Source: Dactylis glomerata (taxonomy: Eukaryota; Streptophyta; Magnoliopsida; Poales; Poaceae). Taken from it: 64,000 bases of DNA. Position 1 is the first letter of the stretch. Each line of letters opens with the position of its first letter. The DNA lies in the NCBI GenBank assembly GCA_007115705.1, contig QXEO01000734.1, forward strand, positions 2,639,430-2,703,429, given 5' to 3'. Shown one piece after another: positions 53,387 through 63,251 of the stretch. Position numbers and translations under genes: made by a program. The notes beneath the pieces were generated by a model. It did not search any database. It was not told the DNA's origin and was given only the letters and a program-made list of their open reading frames with translations.

Positions 53387-54672
53387 GAGCATCTCCAGCC
53401 ATGGTCCCGGCGAGGCCCCCGGCGGCCGTTTTTTTCATCCGGACGGTGAAAATCGGTCCAGTCGCGCCCCCGGTTCTTCGTTTTCCCCCGGATTTGGGCC
53501 GTCATCCATCCGGCGAGCCCAGGCCATCCCCGGTCCCCCGGGGCGCGCTCGGGGACTCCGGACGAGAGAAAAGCGGGAACGGGCCCGCTCTGTCGGCGAG
53601 AGAACACGTAAACCCTACAATCTGGTCGCAAATCCCCCTCTCCCTCCCCTCGTTGCTCTGTCGCTGCCGGCACCACCCCTCGCCAATCCGCCGGCCGGTT
53701 GCCTGAACTTCGCCGTCCCTCCTCCCACCAGCCCCCACCAGCCTATATTCCGCCGTCTGGCTATATTCCGTCGTCGGGCAACTCCTCCCGTCGCTCATCG
53801 TCGACACGCCCGGCAGGTGTTCATCCATTTGCCTGGCCAGAAATAGACTCGGACGACGAGGAGGAGCAGATGTTCACCGAGATGTTTGAAGAAGAGATGG
53901 CAGCCGCTGCCCAAGACGAGGAGCATATGCTGATCCTAGCTTGCCTGTCGGGCTTGTACGCGGAGGCGGCCATTGGTCATCGTGGTGGGTCGGCACCAGG
54001 TCGCCAAAAGTGCAAGCCGAGGCAGCGAATGGAGGGCTACTGCATACTCTATGCCGACTACTTCGCCGACAATCCATTGCATGGTGAGGCTGTTTTTAGG
54101 CGTCGTTTCAGGATGAGCCGGAAGCTTTTCCTGAAAATTGTCAATGCCCTTCGAGACTACGACTCCTATTTCAGATGCAAGCTAGATTGCACCGGCATGG
54201 CAGGGTTTTTCGTCCTCCAAAAATGCACGGTGGCTATGTGGATGCTGGCATATGGAGCTCCTGGTGATACTATCGATGACTATCTTCAGATGGCGGAGTC
54301 CACCGCCTTTGGTTGTTTCTATCGGTTCTGCAGGGCGATGATAGCAGTGTTTGGGGACACGTACTTGAGATCACCCACTATCCAAGACACTGCTCGGATC
54401 CTCGCTTTCAATGAAGCTCGAGGATTTTTGGGGATGCTTGGAAGCATTGACTGCATGCATTGGAAATAGAAGAACTGTCCGTTTTCCTGACAGGAAATGT
54501 ACAAGGATCACAAAAAAGGCTGCACTGTGATACTTGAGCCAGTGGCTATCCATGATCTTTGGATTGGGGTGTCGGCTGGAAGTTCAGCGCTCCCCACGCC
54601 CAAATTTCGTCCAATCCAATACAATTTACCGCCGAATTTGACCGTAGGGGGCGCCAACGGCTGGAGATGCTC
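53387..54672 (+). mobile_element. PIF/Harbinger element with internal deletion, 1286 bp
   Basis: Perfect 14-base ends GAGCATCTCCAGCC and GGCTGGAGATGCTC are flanked by TAA at 53384-53386 and 54673-54675, the 3-bp target duplication of this superfamily. It contains a truncated transposase frame (next entry). It lies 260 bases before the hydrolase start codon, within its likely promoter. Confidence 0.93.
53699..54469 (+). pseudogene. Truncated PIF/Harbinger transposase
   Basis: A frame of about 256 codons, first ATG at 53870 (MFTEMFEEEMAAAAQDEE). It encodes the N-terminal part of a DDE_Tnp_4-type transposase: FRRRFRMSRKLFLKIVNAL, FVLQKCTVAMWMLAYG, DDYLQMAESTAFGCFYRF and GFLGMLGSIDCMHWK. The Asp in SIDCMHW is the first catalytic residue. 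TAG follows the Lys at 54467-54469, a second stop comes shortly after, and decayed sequence (GCTVILEPVAIHDLWIG) continues to about 54570. The regions with the other catalytic residues are deleted, so no active enzyme is possible. Confidence 0.85.
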
Positions 54673-54754
54673 TAAGCCATAATCGGAGGAGCCTAAGCCG
54701 AGCCTAGAAGGGGCATTCCATCACAGCGGCCCATCAAAGAGACTGGATTCTGCT

Positions 54755-54763
54755 AATTATATA
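54755..54763 (+). promoter_or_regulatory. TATA-like box before the hydrolase gene
   Basis: AATTATATA about 175 bases before the start codon. GGCCCAT and AGCCCAT (site II-like, common in plant housekeeping promoters) lie at about 54728 and 54785. Inferred from position only. Confidence 0.35.
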
Positions 54764-54934
54764 CGGGCCGTAGGACGGGCTTACAGCCCATAGAGCAATA
54801 ACTAAGGTAACTACCCAACCAAATCGAAACCTGCCGAAGTTAAGGAAGAAAATGCTTGTACGAGACAGATCAAATCGAGACAGGAAGCAGCTCAGTTCCC
54901 CGGAGACTGAGAGGACTGCCGGTACTTGGAGGGG

Positions 54935-57806
54935 ATGGAGTGGACGACGCTGGAGGCAGGGGACGGGGCCAAGCTGAGCGTGCGGCTGTTCAAGCCGGCG
55001 GCGCCGGTGGAGGAGGCGGAGAACGTGGCCGTGGTGCTGGTGCACCCCTACACGATCCTCGGCGGCGTGCAGGGCCTGCTGCGCGGCATGGCCCAGGGCC
55101 TCGCCCAGCGGGGCTACCGCGCCGTCACCTTCGACATGCGCGGAGCCGGGCGGTCCACCGGCCGCGCCTCGCTCACCGGCTCCAGCGAGGTCGCGGACGT
55201 CGTCGCCGTCTGCCGCTGGGTCGCCGACACCCTCAAGCCCCGCGCCGTCCTCCTCGTCGGCTCCTCCGCTGGTAGGTTGACTCCGCCGATGCCTTCTTTC
55301 CGCCCCCTCTCTGTAGTGTGTATTTTTCCTTGATGTGAGATTCAGTGATGCCGGTGATCAAATTGACCAAACAAGTACAGCTTCTAAAACTGAATATGAG
55401 CAAACGGAATTCGCTAATTGACGACTAGTCTTGACCTGCGACGAAAGAGGAATAGGCAATCTTTAGAACTGTTACATCAAAAAATGAAGTCCCAAACTTA
55501 TTGGTCTCATGGAAATATGGAATTTGCCCTCAGAAATACCTCATAGCATTGTTTTACCATTTCAGTGTCCCCAAAGTCCAATGATCGAAATAACAGCTGG
55601 GTATTACTCACCGATTTTGTGCTCGTGTGTTGAGTATGTGCTAAGGAATCCCGAACACTTTTCAATGGGTAGTATTCCCTTCTGTTAGAGCAACCTCAGT
55701 CTTGTCAGAAGCGATCTTGCTTGCTAGATTACTTCCACTATTTTTAGCAAACTCTCTGAGTAGAAATATTAGCGTAACCTGGAAATGTTACGGCATGTAT
55801 TCACTTACACCTATTTTTGGCCTTTTTTATCCGTCCTAAAGGTTAGTTAACTCCGCGTCTCGTACTCCACGTCGGCTCTTCTGCTGGTAGGTTAACTCCG
55901 CCGATGCCTTCTTTCCTTGATCGCCCCCTCTCCGTAGTGTGTAGGTTGCCTTCATGTGAGATTCAGTGATGCCGGTGATCAAATTGACCAAACAAGTAGC
56001 TTGTAAAACTGAATGTAAGCAAACGGGATACGCTGATTACAGATTAATCACTAGTCTTGACCTGCGACCAAAGAGGAACAGGGAATCTTTAAAACTGTTA
56101 CATCAAAATTGATATCTCAATCTTATTTGTCTCATGGAATTTGCCTTCAAAAATACTTGTAGCATTGTCTTACCATTTCAGTGTCCCCGAAGTCCAATAA
56201 TCGAAATTACAGCTGGGTATTACTCACTGATTTTTGGTCGGGGCTATTGAGTATAGGTGCTAAGAGTCTAAAACTCTACACTTTTCTTTTTTTCCGCAAA
56301 AAAACACTACACTTTTCAGTGGCTGTTTTTTTCCTTGGGACAACCCCAGTGGCCAATGTCTTCTCAGAAGCAATTTTTCTTGCTGGATTGCTACCACTAT
56401 TTTTAGCCGACCTTTAGTGTAGGAAATGTAGGTAACCTGGGAAATTAGTTAACTCCGCCGATACCTTCCTTCCTGCCTTGCCCCCCACCGTACATGTGCA
56501 ATTTTCCTTGATGTGTGATTCAGTGATACCGGTGATCAAATTGACCAAACAAGTAGCTCTCTGAAACTGTATACGAATAAATGGAATACACATTTGATGG
56601 TTAAGTACTCGTCTTGACCTGACACCAGATAGGAATAGGCGCAGACCGTGTGTTGAACCGTTGCATCAGTGCTAAAATCTCAAACTTATTGTCCTCATGG
56701 CATTTGCCTTAAACATTCATGCCATTTTCTTATCATTTCAGTGTCCCCAAAATCCAATGATCGAAGTAACAGCTGGGTGTTACTCGCTTTCTCGGGACTG
56801 TTGAGTAGGTGCTAAGGAATCCCGAACACTTTTCAATGGGTAGTTTTCCATTCTGTTAGGCCAACCCCAGTTTTGTCAGAAGCAATCTTGCTTGCTACGG
56901 TAGATTACTACCACTATTTTTAGCTAACCCTCAGAGTAGACAATATAGCGTAACCTGGAAATGTTACGGCATGTATTCACTTAATCACTTGCACCTATTT
57001 TTGGTCTTTTTATCCGTCCTAAAGGTTAGTATTGATTTGATGATAAGGTGTGCTTTACATCTTGTTAGGCAACCTCAGTGGCCCAGTCTTCTCAGAAGCG
57101 AATTTTCTTGCTAGATTGCTACCACTATTTTTAAGCAAACCTTAGTATAGGAAATATATGACCTGGACAGTTTGCAGTATATATACACTTGTACCATCTG
57201 TCCTGAAGATTGACTTGATAATGAGGTGTGATTTACATCTTGTTACTGAAACCAGCTCTACCTACCCCTACCCAAACCCAGTATAGCTCCTTGAACTCCT
57301 GTGCAGAGCAGTTGCAACTCAGTACGGGTAATAGAAATATAGAATGCACAAAATAAAATAATATATGATTGTATGAGGATGATATTGACACTATTCTGCC
57401 AACAAAATTTCCTCATCCTTTTATGAAGCTATTCAATTATGTTTGGTCATGTATCTCACTCCAATTTCCTGTTGCAGGAGCACCAATTGCGGGATCAGCA
57501 GTTGATAAGGTTGACCAGGTGGTTGGTTATGTCAGCATCGGGTACCCATTTGGTCTAATGGCCTCGATCCTATTCGGCAGACACCATGATGCTATCCTCA
57601 AGTCCGAGAAACCAAAGTTATTCATCATGGGAACTAAAGATGGTTTTACAAGCGTAAAGCAACTGGAAAACAAGCTGAAGTCTGCAGCCGGGAGGGTTGA
57701 TACACACTTGATTGAAGGAGCCGGTCACTTCCAAATGGAGGGTCCTGCTTTTGATGCCCAGATGGTAGATCTCATTGTCAATTTTATCAAATCTTTGCCC
57801 AGATAG
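54935..57806 (+). CDS. Alpha/beta hydrolase, small plant family, 221 residues
   Basis: Two exons, 54935-55271 and 57478-57806, join across a 2.2-kb GT-AG intron within the nucleophile elbow. The start is the first ATG in frame (GGGGATGGAG). The protein has VVLVHPYTILGG (oxyanion strand and loop), FDMRGAGRSTGRASLTG, the nucleophile elbow VGSSAGAPIAGS (G-x-S-x-G), MGTKDGFTS (likely acid) and EGAGHFQMEG (His). All three catalytic positions are present and the length suits the plant family I recall. There is no signal peptide or membrane segment, so it is likely cytosolic. The substrate is unknown. Exon 1 is very GC-rich and exon 2 is not, a common grass 5'-3' gradient. Confidence 0.92.
55250..57130 (+). 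repeat. Tandem duplications filling the hydrolase intron
   Basis: A unit of about 0.58-0.6 kb recurs, starting near 55250, 55865 and 56443, with a further partial copy near 57065-57125. Shared blocks include CTCCGCCGATGCCTTC, ATTCAGTGATGCCGGTGATC, AAATTGACCAAACAAGTA and CAGCTGGGTATTACTC. The second copy begins with a duplicate of the end of exon 1, including its splice donor (GGCTCTTCTGCTGGTAGG near 55873-55890). Confidence 0.8.
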
Positions 57807-58862
57807 TGTACTATATATCAGTGAAGTGTGCAAAGATTCTAGTGAGGACCAATGAACAAAACATAATATTTCGATAGCGTGGTTACGGTTTGTATTTTCC
57901 CCTGTTGTATATGTACATTGCGTACGCGTTTTTCTCTCCAACATGTGTACACTGGGTCTTGTGTTCTAAATACTAATCCATTCTTAGTTTATATTTTGAG
58001 CCTACTGATGCAAGATGTAAGAAAATTCTTATTGCCAGCACAAACGGTCATCAACGTTTGTTTTGCACTCCTATGTCTGTACACTTATGCTTCGACCTGT
58101 GTCTTGTGAGTGGTCGTTATCCTGACCTTGCAATCCAAAAATTATACTGAACGTCATTATAAAGGAAAACCCTGCATGATACATGCTCCAGGTATAGTTT
58201 ATGTCTCTTTCTGTCCGTCATTGTTTGTTAGACGGTTGCTTTGTCATAGGTTATGTATGACTGATGCTGATCTTATGTCTTGGTCTCTATGGTCAGGCTG
58301 GTGGCAAGTGGCCTTCATGACGACTAACGGAGACTAGAAACTTGAGATGAACGTTACCTTGTTGATCCATCTCGAAGGAAGTAACTGTTACTACAACCCT
58401 TCCTGTTGCTGTTGAGCCAGAGTAGCAGCTGTTAGCTACCTGCTGAAGAAATTGTGTGCGGTTTACAACTTGTCCAGGCTCCACTTGCTGAGGAAACGTG
58501 CTGTGTTTGAGGTCAAGAGGGGCCTAGCCTGTTATCTGGTCTGCGCCTAGACCGATTTTTGTGTCTGCTGCAGATGGTGTGGATCTGCAGCAATCGTCAT
58601 CAAGGTCGTGGTCCTAATCCGCCTCGCTTTATTTGCAAAATCCGCATCTTAGCCTCTGCCTCAGTGTACTGGCCCCAACTGATGCCGGGGCTGATGAAAT
58701 GCACATGCAGATCCAGAGGAAGCGATGAGACGCACACAGATTTTCCTTCTTCAACTCATGCGGCCTAGTGATGGAGAAGCCTAATACACTACTTTGTGCA
58801 AATCATATATGGAAAATTAAGAATCCGACAGTAGCAGGAAATATCTTGGTGTTTGTTTTTTA
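57807..58862. other. Hydrolase 3' flank and intergenic sequence
   Basis: The first 200-300 bases are probably 3' UTR. The remainder includes GC-balanced unique-looking DNA (58280-58770) with short open frames on both strands, none recognised and none with supporting splice signals. Confidence 0.35.
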
Positions 58863-59265
58863 GTGAATTCCACTTTTTACCATCTAGTTGTGCATGGTGA
58901 TACCAATTACCCCAACTAGTGAAAATTCATCGATATTATCACATTTCAAAAAAAAAATTGGACACTCTTTCTCTTATGAGTTTTTCTTGGGCAAGGTGTT
59001 AGGTGATGATGGAGGTTCGAGGATATTAGAAGGACTACGATGAATGAAATGGATGGAGAATAGAAGGATGGACATGATCGTCGATGATACCCTACAAATG
59101 TTACACATTGTTGTTGTGCCACATAAAGCTAACATGCCTGTCATATCTTACATAGCAGGTAAAACCGGGTTCAAATTTCTGAGATTGGTATTTTGATAGA
59201 ATTTTCACTAAATGCGGTAATATGTGTCACAAATGCATAATTAAGGGTTAAAAATAAAATTCACT
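58863..59265. mobile_element. MITE-like element with long imperfect inverted ends
   Basis: The first ~65 bases (GTGAATTCCACTTTTTACC onward to ACTAGTGAAAATTCA) match the reverse of the last ~65 bases ending in AATAAAATTCAC at about 70-80 percent by eye. The interior has no gene. A clear target duplication was not found, so the superfamily is left open. Confidence 0.6.
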
Positions 59266-59288
59266 CTTTTCTTTTTTGAATTGTCACT

Positions 59289-59374
59289 TCATCGTCCAGC
59301 ATTCCATAATTCTAATTCTTGTTGTAATTTAAATTTAAACCAAAACCACGACAAGAATTATGGAAAACAGGGAG
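59289..59374. mobile_element. Degenerate Stowaway-type MITE
   Basis: The short palindromic core CCATAATTCT ... AGAATTATGG, the central AATTTAAATT and a right end near GGGAG next to TA resemble the small Stowaway (Tc1/mariner) elements frequent in Triticeae. The left terminal repeat is degraded. Confidence 0.5.
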
Positions 59375-59925
59375 TACTAAATTACTACAGATTGTGAAAG
59401 TGTCCATGATTTTCTTTCTTAAATTTACTGTTCTGGTATCAAGCATGCCCATTTTACAAGTTAGCGGTGAGAATTGAAGGACAGTAACTCGGCAAGGACC
59501 TGACACCAAGAGCAACAAGTACATCTTCATTAGATGCTTGAAAAACCCCGTCTCAAGATATACGCAGAGGTAGAGGGTGGTGCCATTGCACATTTGCACT
59601 AGCCATAGGTACACATCCAATTTGAGTAGTACTTGATCTAGAAAAAAAGTCACCTTGATTCCAAATCCAAGGCAGTAATTGTAAAAAAATATACAAGATG
59701 AATACGAATTCAAAGTAGGGAGGAAAAACAATCATGGTGCAGTACTCTGTCAGGATCCAGAATTATTTAATGGAGCCACTTGCCACAGGAGATGAAGTGG
59801 GCTTTGTTCTGTCTAATTACTGTCCGCTAAGCAGTATAGTAGATGCCTTTTTACTGTATAGAATTACTACTACTACACTGGTATAGCATGGCGACTTGGC
59901 GAGTACAAGATGCAGGACAGGGACT
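59375..59925. other. Intergenic sequence between MITEs
   Basis: No supported gene. A minus-strand frame at 59312-59731 overlaps the MITE and has no recognisable content. Confidence 0.35.
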
Positions 59926-59934
59926 ACCACGGGC

Positions 59935-60502
59935 GAATTTTTGACAGAAGAGACCACCTGCACCAATGAAATGTCAAAAGAGACCACCTCTGAAAATATT
60001 TGCCAAAAAAGACCCCTCGGAGTGGCGGCACCCCTGGCCAGGCGACACGTGGCACGTGCCGCCTGGGCCGATGCCGGCAGGGGCCTGCCGCCAATGCCCA
60101 CGCCGGCATGTTGCCGTTCCAGCATGTCCAGGTGGCAACGTGCCGCCAGTGTGATCGCCGGCACCCTGGGCAGCCCGACCGTTTCGCATGCATGCGATGA
60201 TAGATGGACAGCTGAAAATAAACCATTAAAAACCAGGGTGCCGCCACCACCGTTGCCGGCATGTGCCACGTGGACATGCCGGGCTTGCCATTGGCGGCAG
60301 GGCCCACTGCGGTGTTGGCACGGCAACATGCCGGGTTTGGCATTGGCGGCAGGGTGGTGCCGGCTTTGGCATTGGCGGCACGTGCCCGTGTCGCGTCGGC
60401 AAGGGTGCCGCCATTCGCAGGTGGTCCTTTTTGACAAAATTTTTGAGAGGTGGTCTTTTCTAGCATTTCAGTGGCGCAGGTGGTCTTATTTGTCAAAAAT
60501 TC
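59935..60502. mobile_element. Mutator-type foldback element with 9-bp target duplication
   Basis: The ends GAATTTTTGACA and TGTCAAAAATTC are perfect inverted repeats. Similarity extends imperfectly for about 80 bases, with GACCACCTG-like blocks on each side. ACCACGGGC flanks it at 59926-59934 and 60503-60511, a 9-bp duplication characteristic of Mutator. The centre (60025-60420) is GC-rich and made of inverted and tandem copies of TTGGCATTGGCGGCA-like units, giving long chance open frames on both strands but no transposase. Confidence 0.85.
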
Positions 60503-60511
60503 ACCACGGGC

Positions 60512-60785
60512 AGTGTGTGGTAAATAGTAGAACAGGACTGTCAGTCAGGTGTTGGGTAACTACGTACAGTACTGGTATTGGTATTGGTGTTAAACATCCG
60601 CTAACACTGAACAAAAATACCATCATGGTGAAGGTAAACCACGTTCCTAGGGATCCACGTTGAATCACTTGTTTAGTCTGGAAATCGCTAAGAAGCACAG
60701 AACTCCCACTCTCTCACACACGCTTTTCAACGGTTGGTAGACTGTAAGTAAAAACCCTAAACAAAAGGGCAAATGGGAATGGCCC
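60512..60785. other. Intergenic stretch and probable promoter of the AT-hook gene
   Basis: Unique-looking sequence between the foldback element and the CT-rich leader. I did not find a convincing TATA box. Confidence 0.3.
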
Positions 60786-60829
60786 CTCAACGATATATTC
60801 AGAAGGCCTCAAGAAAGGAACCAAATCTC

Positions 60830-60837
60830 TTCTCTCC

Positions 60838-60868
<31 letters not shown>
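60830..60868 (+). repeat. CT microsatellite in the AT-hook gene leader
   Basis: A run of about 15 CT units. CT-rich leaders are common just downstream of plant transcription starts. Confidence 0.8.
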
Positions 60869-60872
<4 letters not shown>

Positions 60873-61138
60873 CAGCTGCTGGTGCTGCCTGCTTTGCCTC
60901 GGCAGCTATTGGAGCTCAGCCATCCAGCAGCCCAGGGCAGTCGCAGTTCATCGATAAGAATCCTCTCCTGCTTCCCACACACCACATAGTATCAATCTTT
61001 GCTGTTACCTCTCGATCTGCTGTACTTCCGGCATCGCAAGCAAAAGAATACTGCCGATCCGTCGTCTCCTTTCCTCTAGCACCAGCAAAATTCCAGCTTC
61101 GAACGGACTGCTTGGAGTAGAAGGCAGCTTTATGACAG

Positions 61139-61607
61139 GTCAGTTCCTTGCTTTCCATCCATTAATCTTTTAAGAAATGGTTCAGCTGTTGAATCAGTCC
61201 CTGTTGAGATTCTTCCATAAATTAATTTGCAAAAGATTTGAGTTTGTATTCATCAGATGCGTATTGCTTGATGTTTTGTATAGCTTCAATCTGGATATTT
61301 ACGTTGCTTGATCTGAATTTGCATCTTCTTGATTGGCATGGATCTCAATAAGAATCATAATTTCATTTCTCCGCTCCACAGGCCATGAACTCAATAGAAC
61401 ATTTAGTGATGTAGCTTGTTATGTAACGGCATATATAATTGATTCAGTTTATTTGATTTGTATTAATGCAAATCGGAGGCTTCTCGTCTCTTGCTCAAAA
61501 TTAATTATGTGTAACCGTTGTTCTTGATACTACTGCTGCAGATTTGTAGCATAACTTTGGCAGAATATCATAGGATAAGATATCTGTGTGAAACACTTTA
61601 GTTTCAG
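61139..61607 (+). other. Proposed 5' UTR intron of the AT-hook gene
   Basis: Donor GTCAGT after ATGACAG at 61138 and acceptor TAGTTTCAG ending at 61607. An alternative acceptor, CTGCTGCAG, ends at 61542. Based on signals only. Confidence 0.5.
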
Positions 61608-61693
61608 CAAGCAATCCGATAAACAGAGGCGGCAGCTTCAGTGATTGCCCAAACCAATAATAATATCGTGGTGCTGCTGAGTCGAATCAACCA

Positions 61694-62077
61694 ATGGGCA
61701 GAGGAAGAGGCAGAGGAAGGAAGCTGACCATTGCCAGGAGCCATGAAGAGAAAGGAAGCAGCGGCGAAGAGGTCGTGCCTGCAAGAAAGAGGAGGGGAAG
61801 GCCGCAGAAGCATAAGATCGAGGTAGTCGATGTCGAGAATTTCGTCGAAGATGTCGATGGCGGCGACGAAGATGCGAAACTGAAAGCATCTGCTGGTGTG
61901 AAGAGAGGCAGGCCTCTGAAGGAGAGCCCCAATACTGTCCTAGTAGAAGAGAACAGCAACTCCAGCATTCGTTCAAGCAGCGACGAGTCGGCCAGGACCA
62001 ATGGGTTCAGGCAGACCGGGAACCGGAGGAAGAGCACGCCCCGGCGAGCAGCGGAAGCCGGCGTAGAATGCAATTGA
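61694..62077 (+). CDS. Small AT-hook-type nuclear protein, 127 residues
   Basis: A single coding exon. The N-terminus MGRGRGRGRK and two further cores, KRRGRPQKHK (about 32-41) and KRGRPLKES (about 69-77), are AT-hook motifs, whose R-G-R core binds the minor groove of AT-rich DNA. Between them lies an acidic stretch (VENFVEDVDGGDEDAK). The C-terminus NGFRQTGNRRKSTPRRAA with the ending EAGVECN resembles a conserved tail I recall from an uncharacterised plant protein family. A nuclear location is inferred from the basic clusters. There is no enzymatic domain. The start is the first ATG after a proposed leader intron. Confidence 0.82.
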   Translation: MGRGRGRGRKLTIARSHEEKGSSGEEVVPARKRRGRPQKHKIEVVDVENFVEDVDGGDEDAKLKASAGVKRGRPLKESPNTVLVEENSNSSIRSSSDESARTNGFRQTGNRRKSTPRRAAEAGVECN

Positions 62078-62677
62078 GCGCTGCCAATCTGCCGTCGATC
62101 TCATACAGTTTTCGGTACCAAGGTAGTCTTCAAAATTTGCCACTCGAACTGGCTTTTAATTAGCAGTTTCTCGATGATGCGAACTGTAAACAGAGCACGG
62201 ACCGGGTGCTGAAATTCGTGTTTTGTGTTGATGCAAAATGTATGATGAACTAATAGCAGACCTTGTTCACTGTTCAGCTGTTGTAGGCTGACTACTACTA
62301 TTTTGGCCTGCTTGTACTAGCAGAGTTTTATTTCAGGAACAGCTAGAGATACTAGTATTGCAATTTTGATCGTGCAGTGCACCTTCTCCTTTGCCCAATT
62401 GCCCTCTTAATTGTATGATGATGATGTTCATGTCTGCCGAGCCTAGAGGTCAGCACTGGGAATTCGCCACTCATATCCAAATCCAAGGCAAAGAAACACA
62501 ATTGCTAGATTATATATGCAGGGACCGTCGTGCAAAGCTGATGCTGGAGATGGATCCATCGTGTGACGTGATGTAGCATCTGGTCAATTTTCATTTCCTA
62601 GTACCAGCTACTAGTATATAGGGGTAGTACTGGAGTACCAAACAACCAACAAAGCCCTCCACAGAATTCAATTCAGA
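62078..62677. other. AT-hook gene 3' flank
   Basis: Likely 3' UTR, then intergenic sequence. A 61-codon frame at 62391-62576 is not recognised. Confidence 0.35.
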
Positions 62678-63251
62678 TCACATGGCAGTATGGCATGAGC
62701 TTGACACGGAGGTAGGAGGCGGTGTCGCTGTAGGCTGTAGCGGCAGAAACCAAGGCCGCGTCCGCGGTTCCGGAGTCTGGACACGCGGGGCGCAGCCGCG
62801 CAGGGGCAGGGCCGGCAGCGGCTTTCCGCAAAGCCAAAGCTGCGCCACTTTGCGACTCGGGGGTGGGCGGCCCGGCATGGCCGGTGGTGGTGGCCTCTGT
62901 CCTGTCCGGCCGGTCCCGCGGGCACGTGCTGCGGCGGTCGGCCGATGCCGATCGAGGAGGAGAAGCGAAGCTCGTTTCGGCGTACGGGCGGGCAGTGGGG
63001 TGATGCAGTTGTCGCCGCGCCCGACACCATCATGGCCGGCGCAGCCGTGCCCCGGCCGGCCCCGTCCGTCCGCCCTGCGCTTCCGCCGCGCCATGATTAG
63101 GCACTCTGCGCCGGCCTGCTGACGAGGTGAGAGGGGTGACGGCGCTGCGCTCTGGTGCAGTCGTGCAGAACGGGAAGCGCCTGGAGGCTAGCTCGAGCTC
63201 GGGATGGGCGGGGCGAGGCCGTGTCGTGTAGCTTTGCTGCCACTGGCGCAC
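62678..63251 (-). other. Very GC-rich block, possible coding exon on the minus strand
   Basis: Both strands are open for long stretches because of CpG richness. One minus-strand reading ending at TGA 62680-62678 finishes with AYSDTASYLRVKLMPYC, which looks more protein-like than the other frames and can follow an AG acceptor at about 62735. I cannot identify it, and no complete gene model could be built. Confidence 0.25.

Noticed and set aside
59896..60663. 255-codon frame over the foldback element, with opposing frames of about 200 codons
   Set aside because: They arise from the palindromic GC-rich interior; a Cys/Ala/Arg-rich product readable on both strands is expected by chance.
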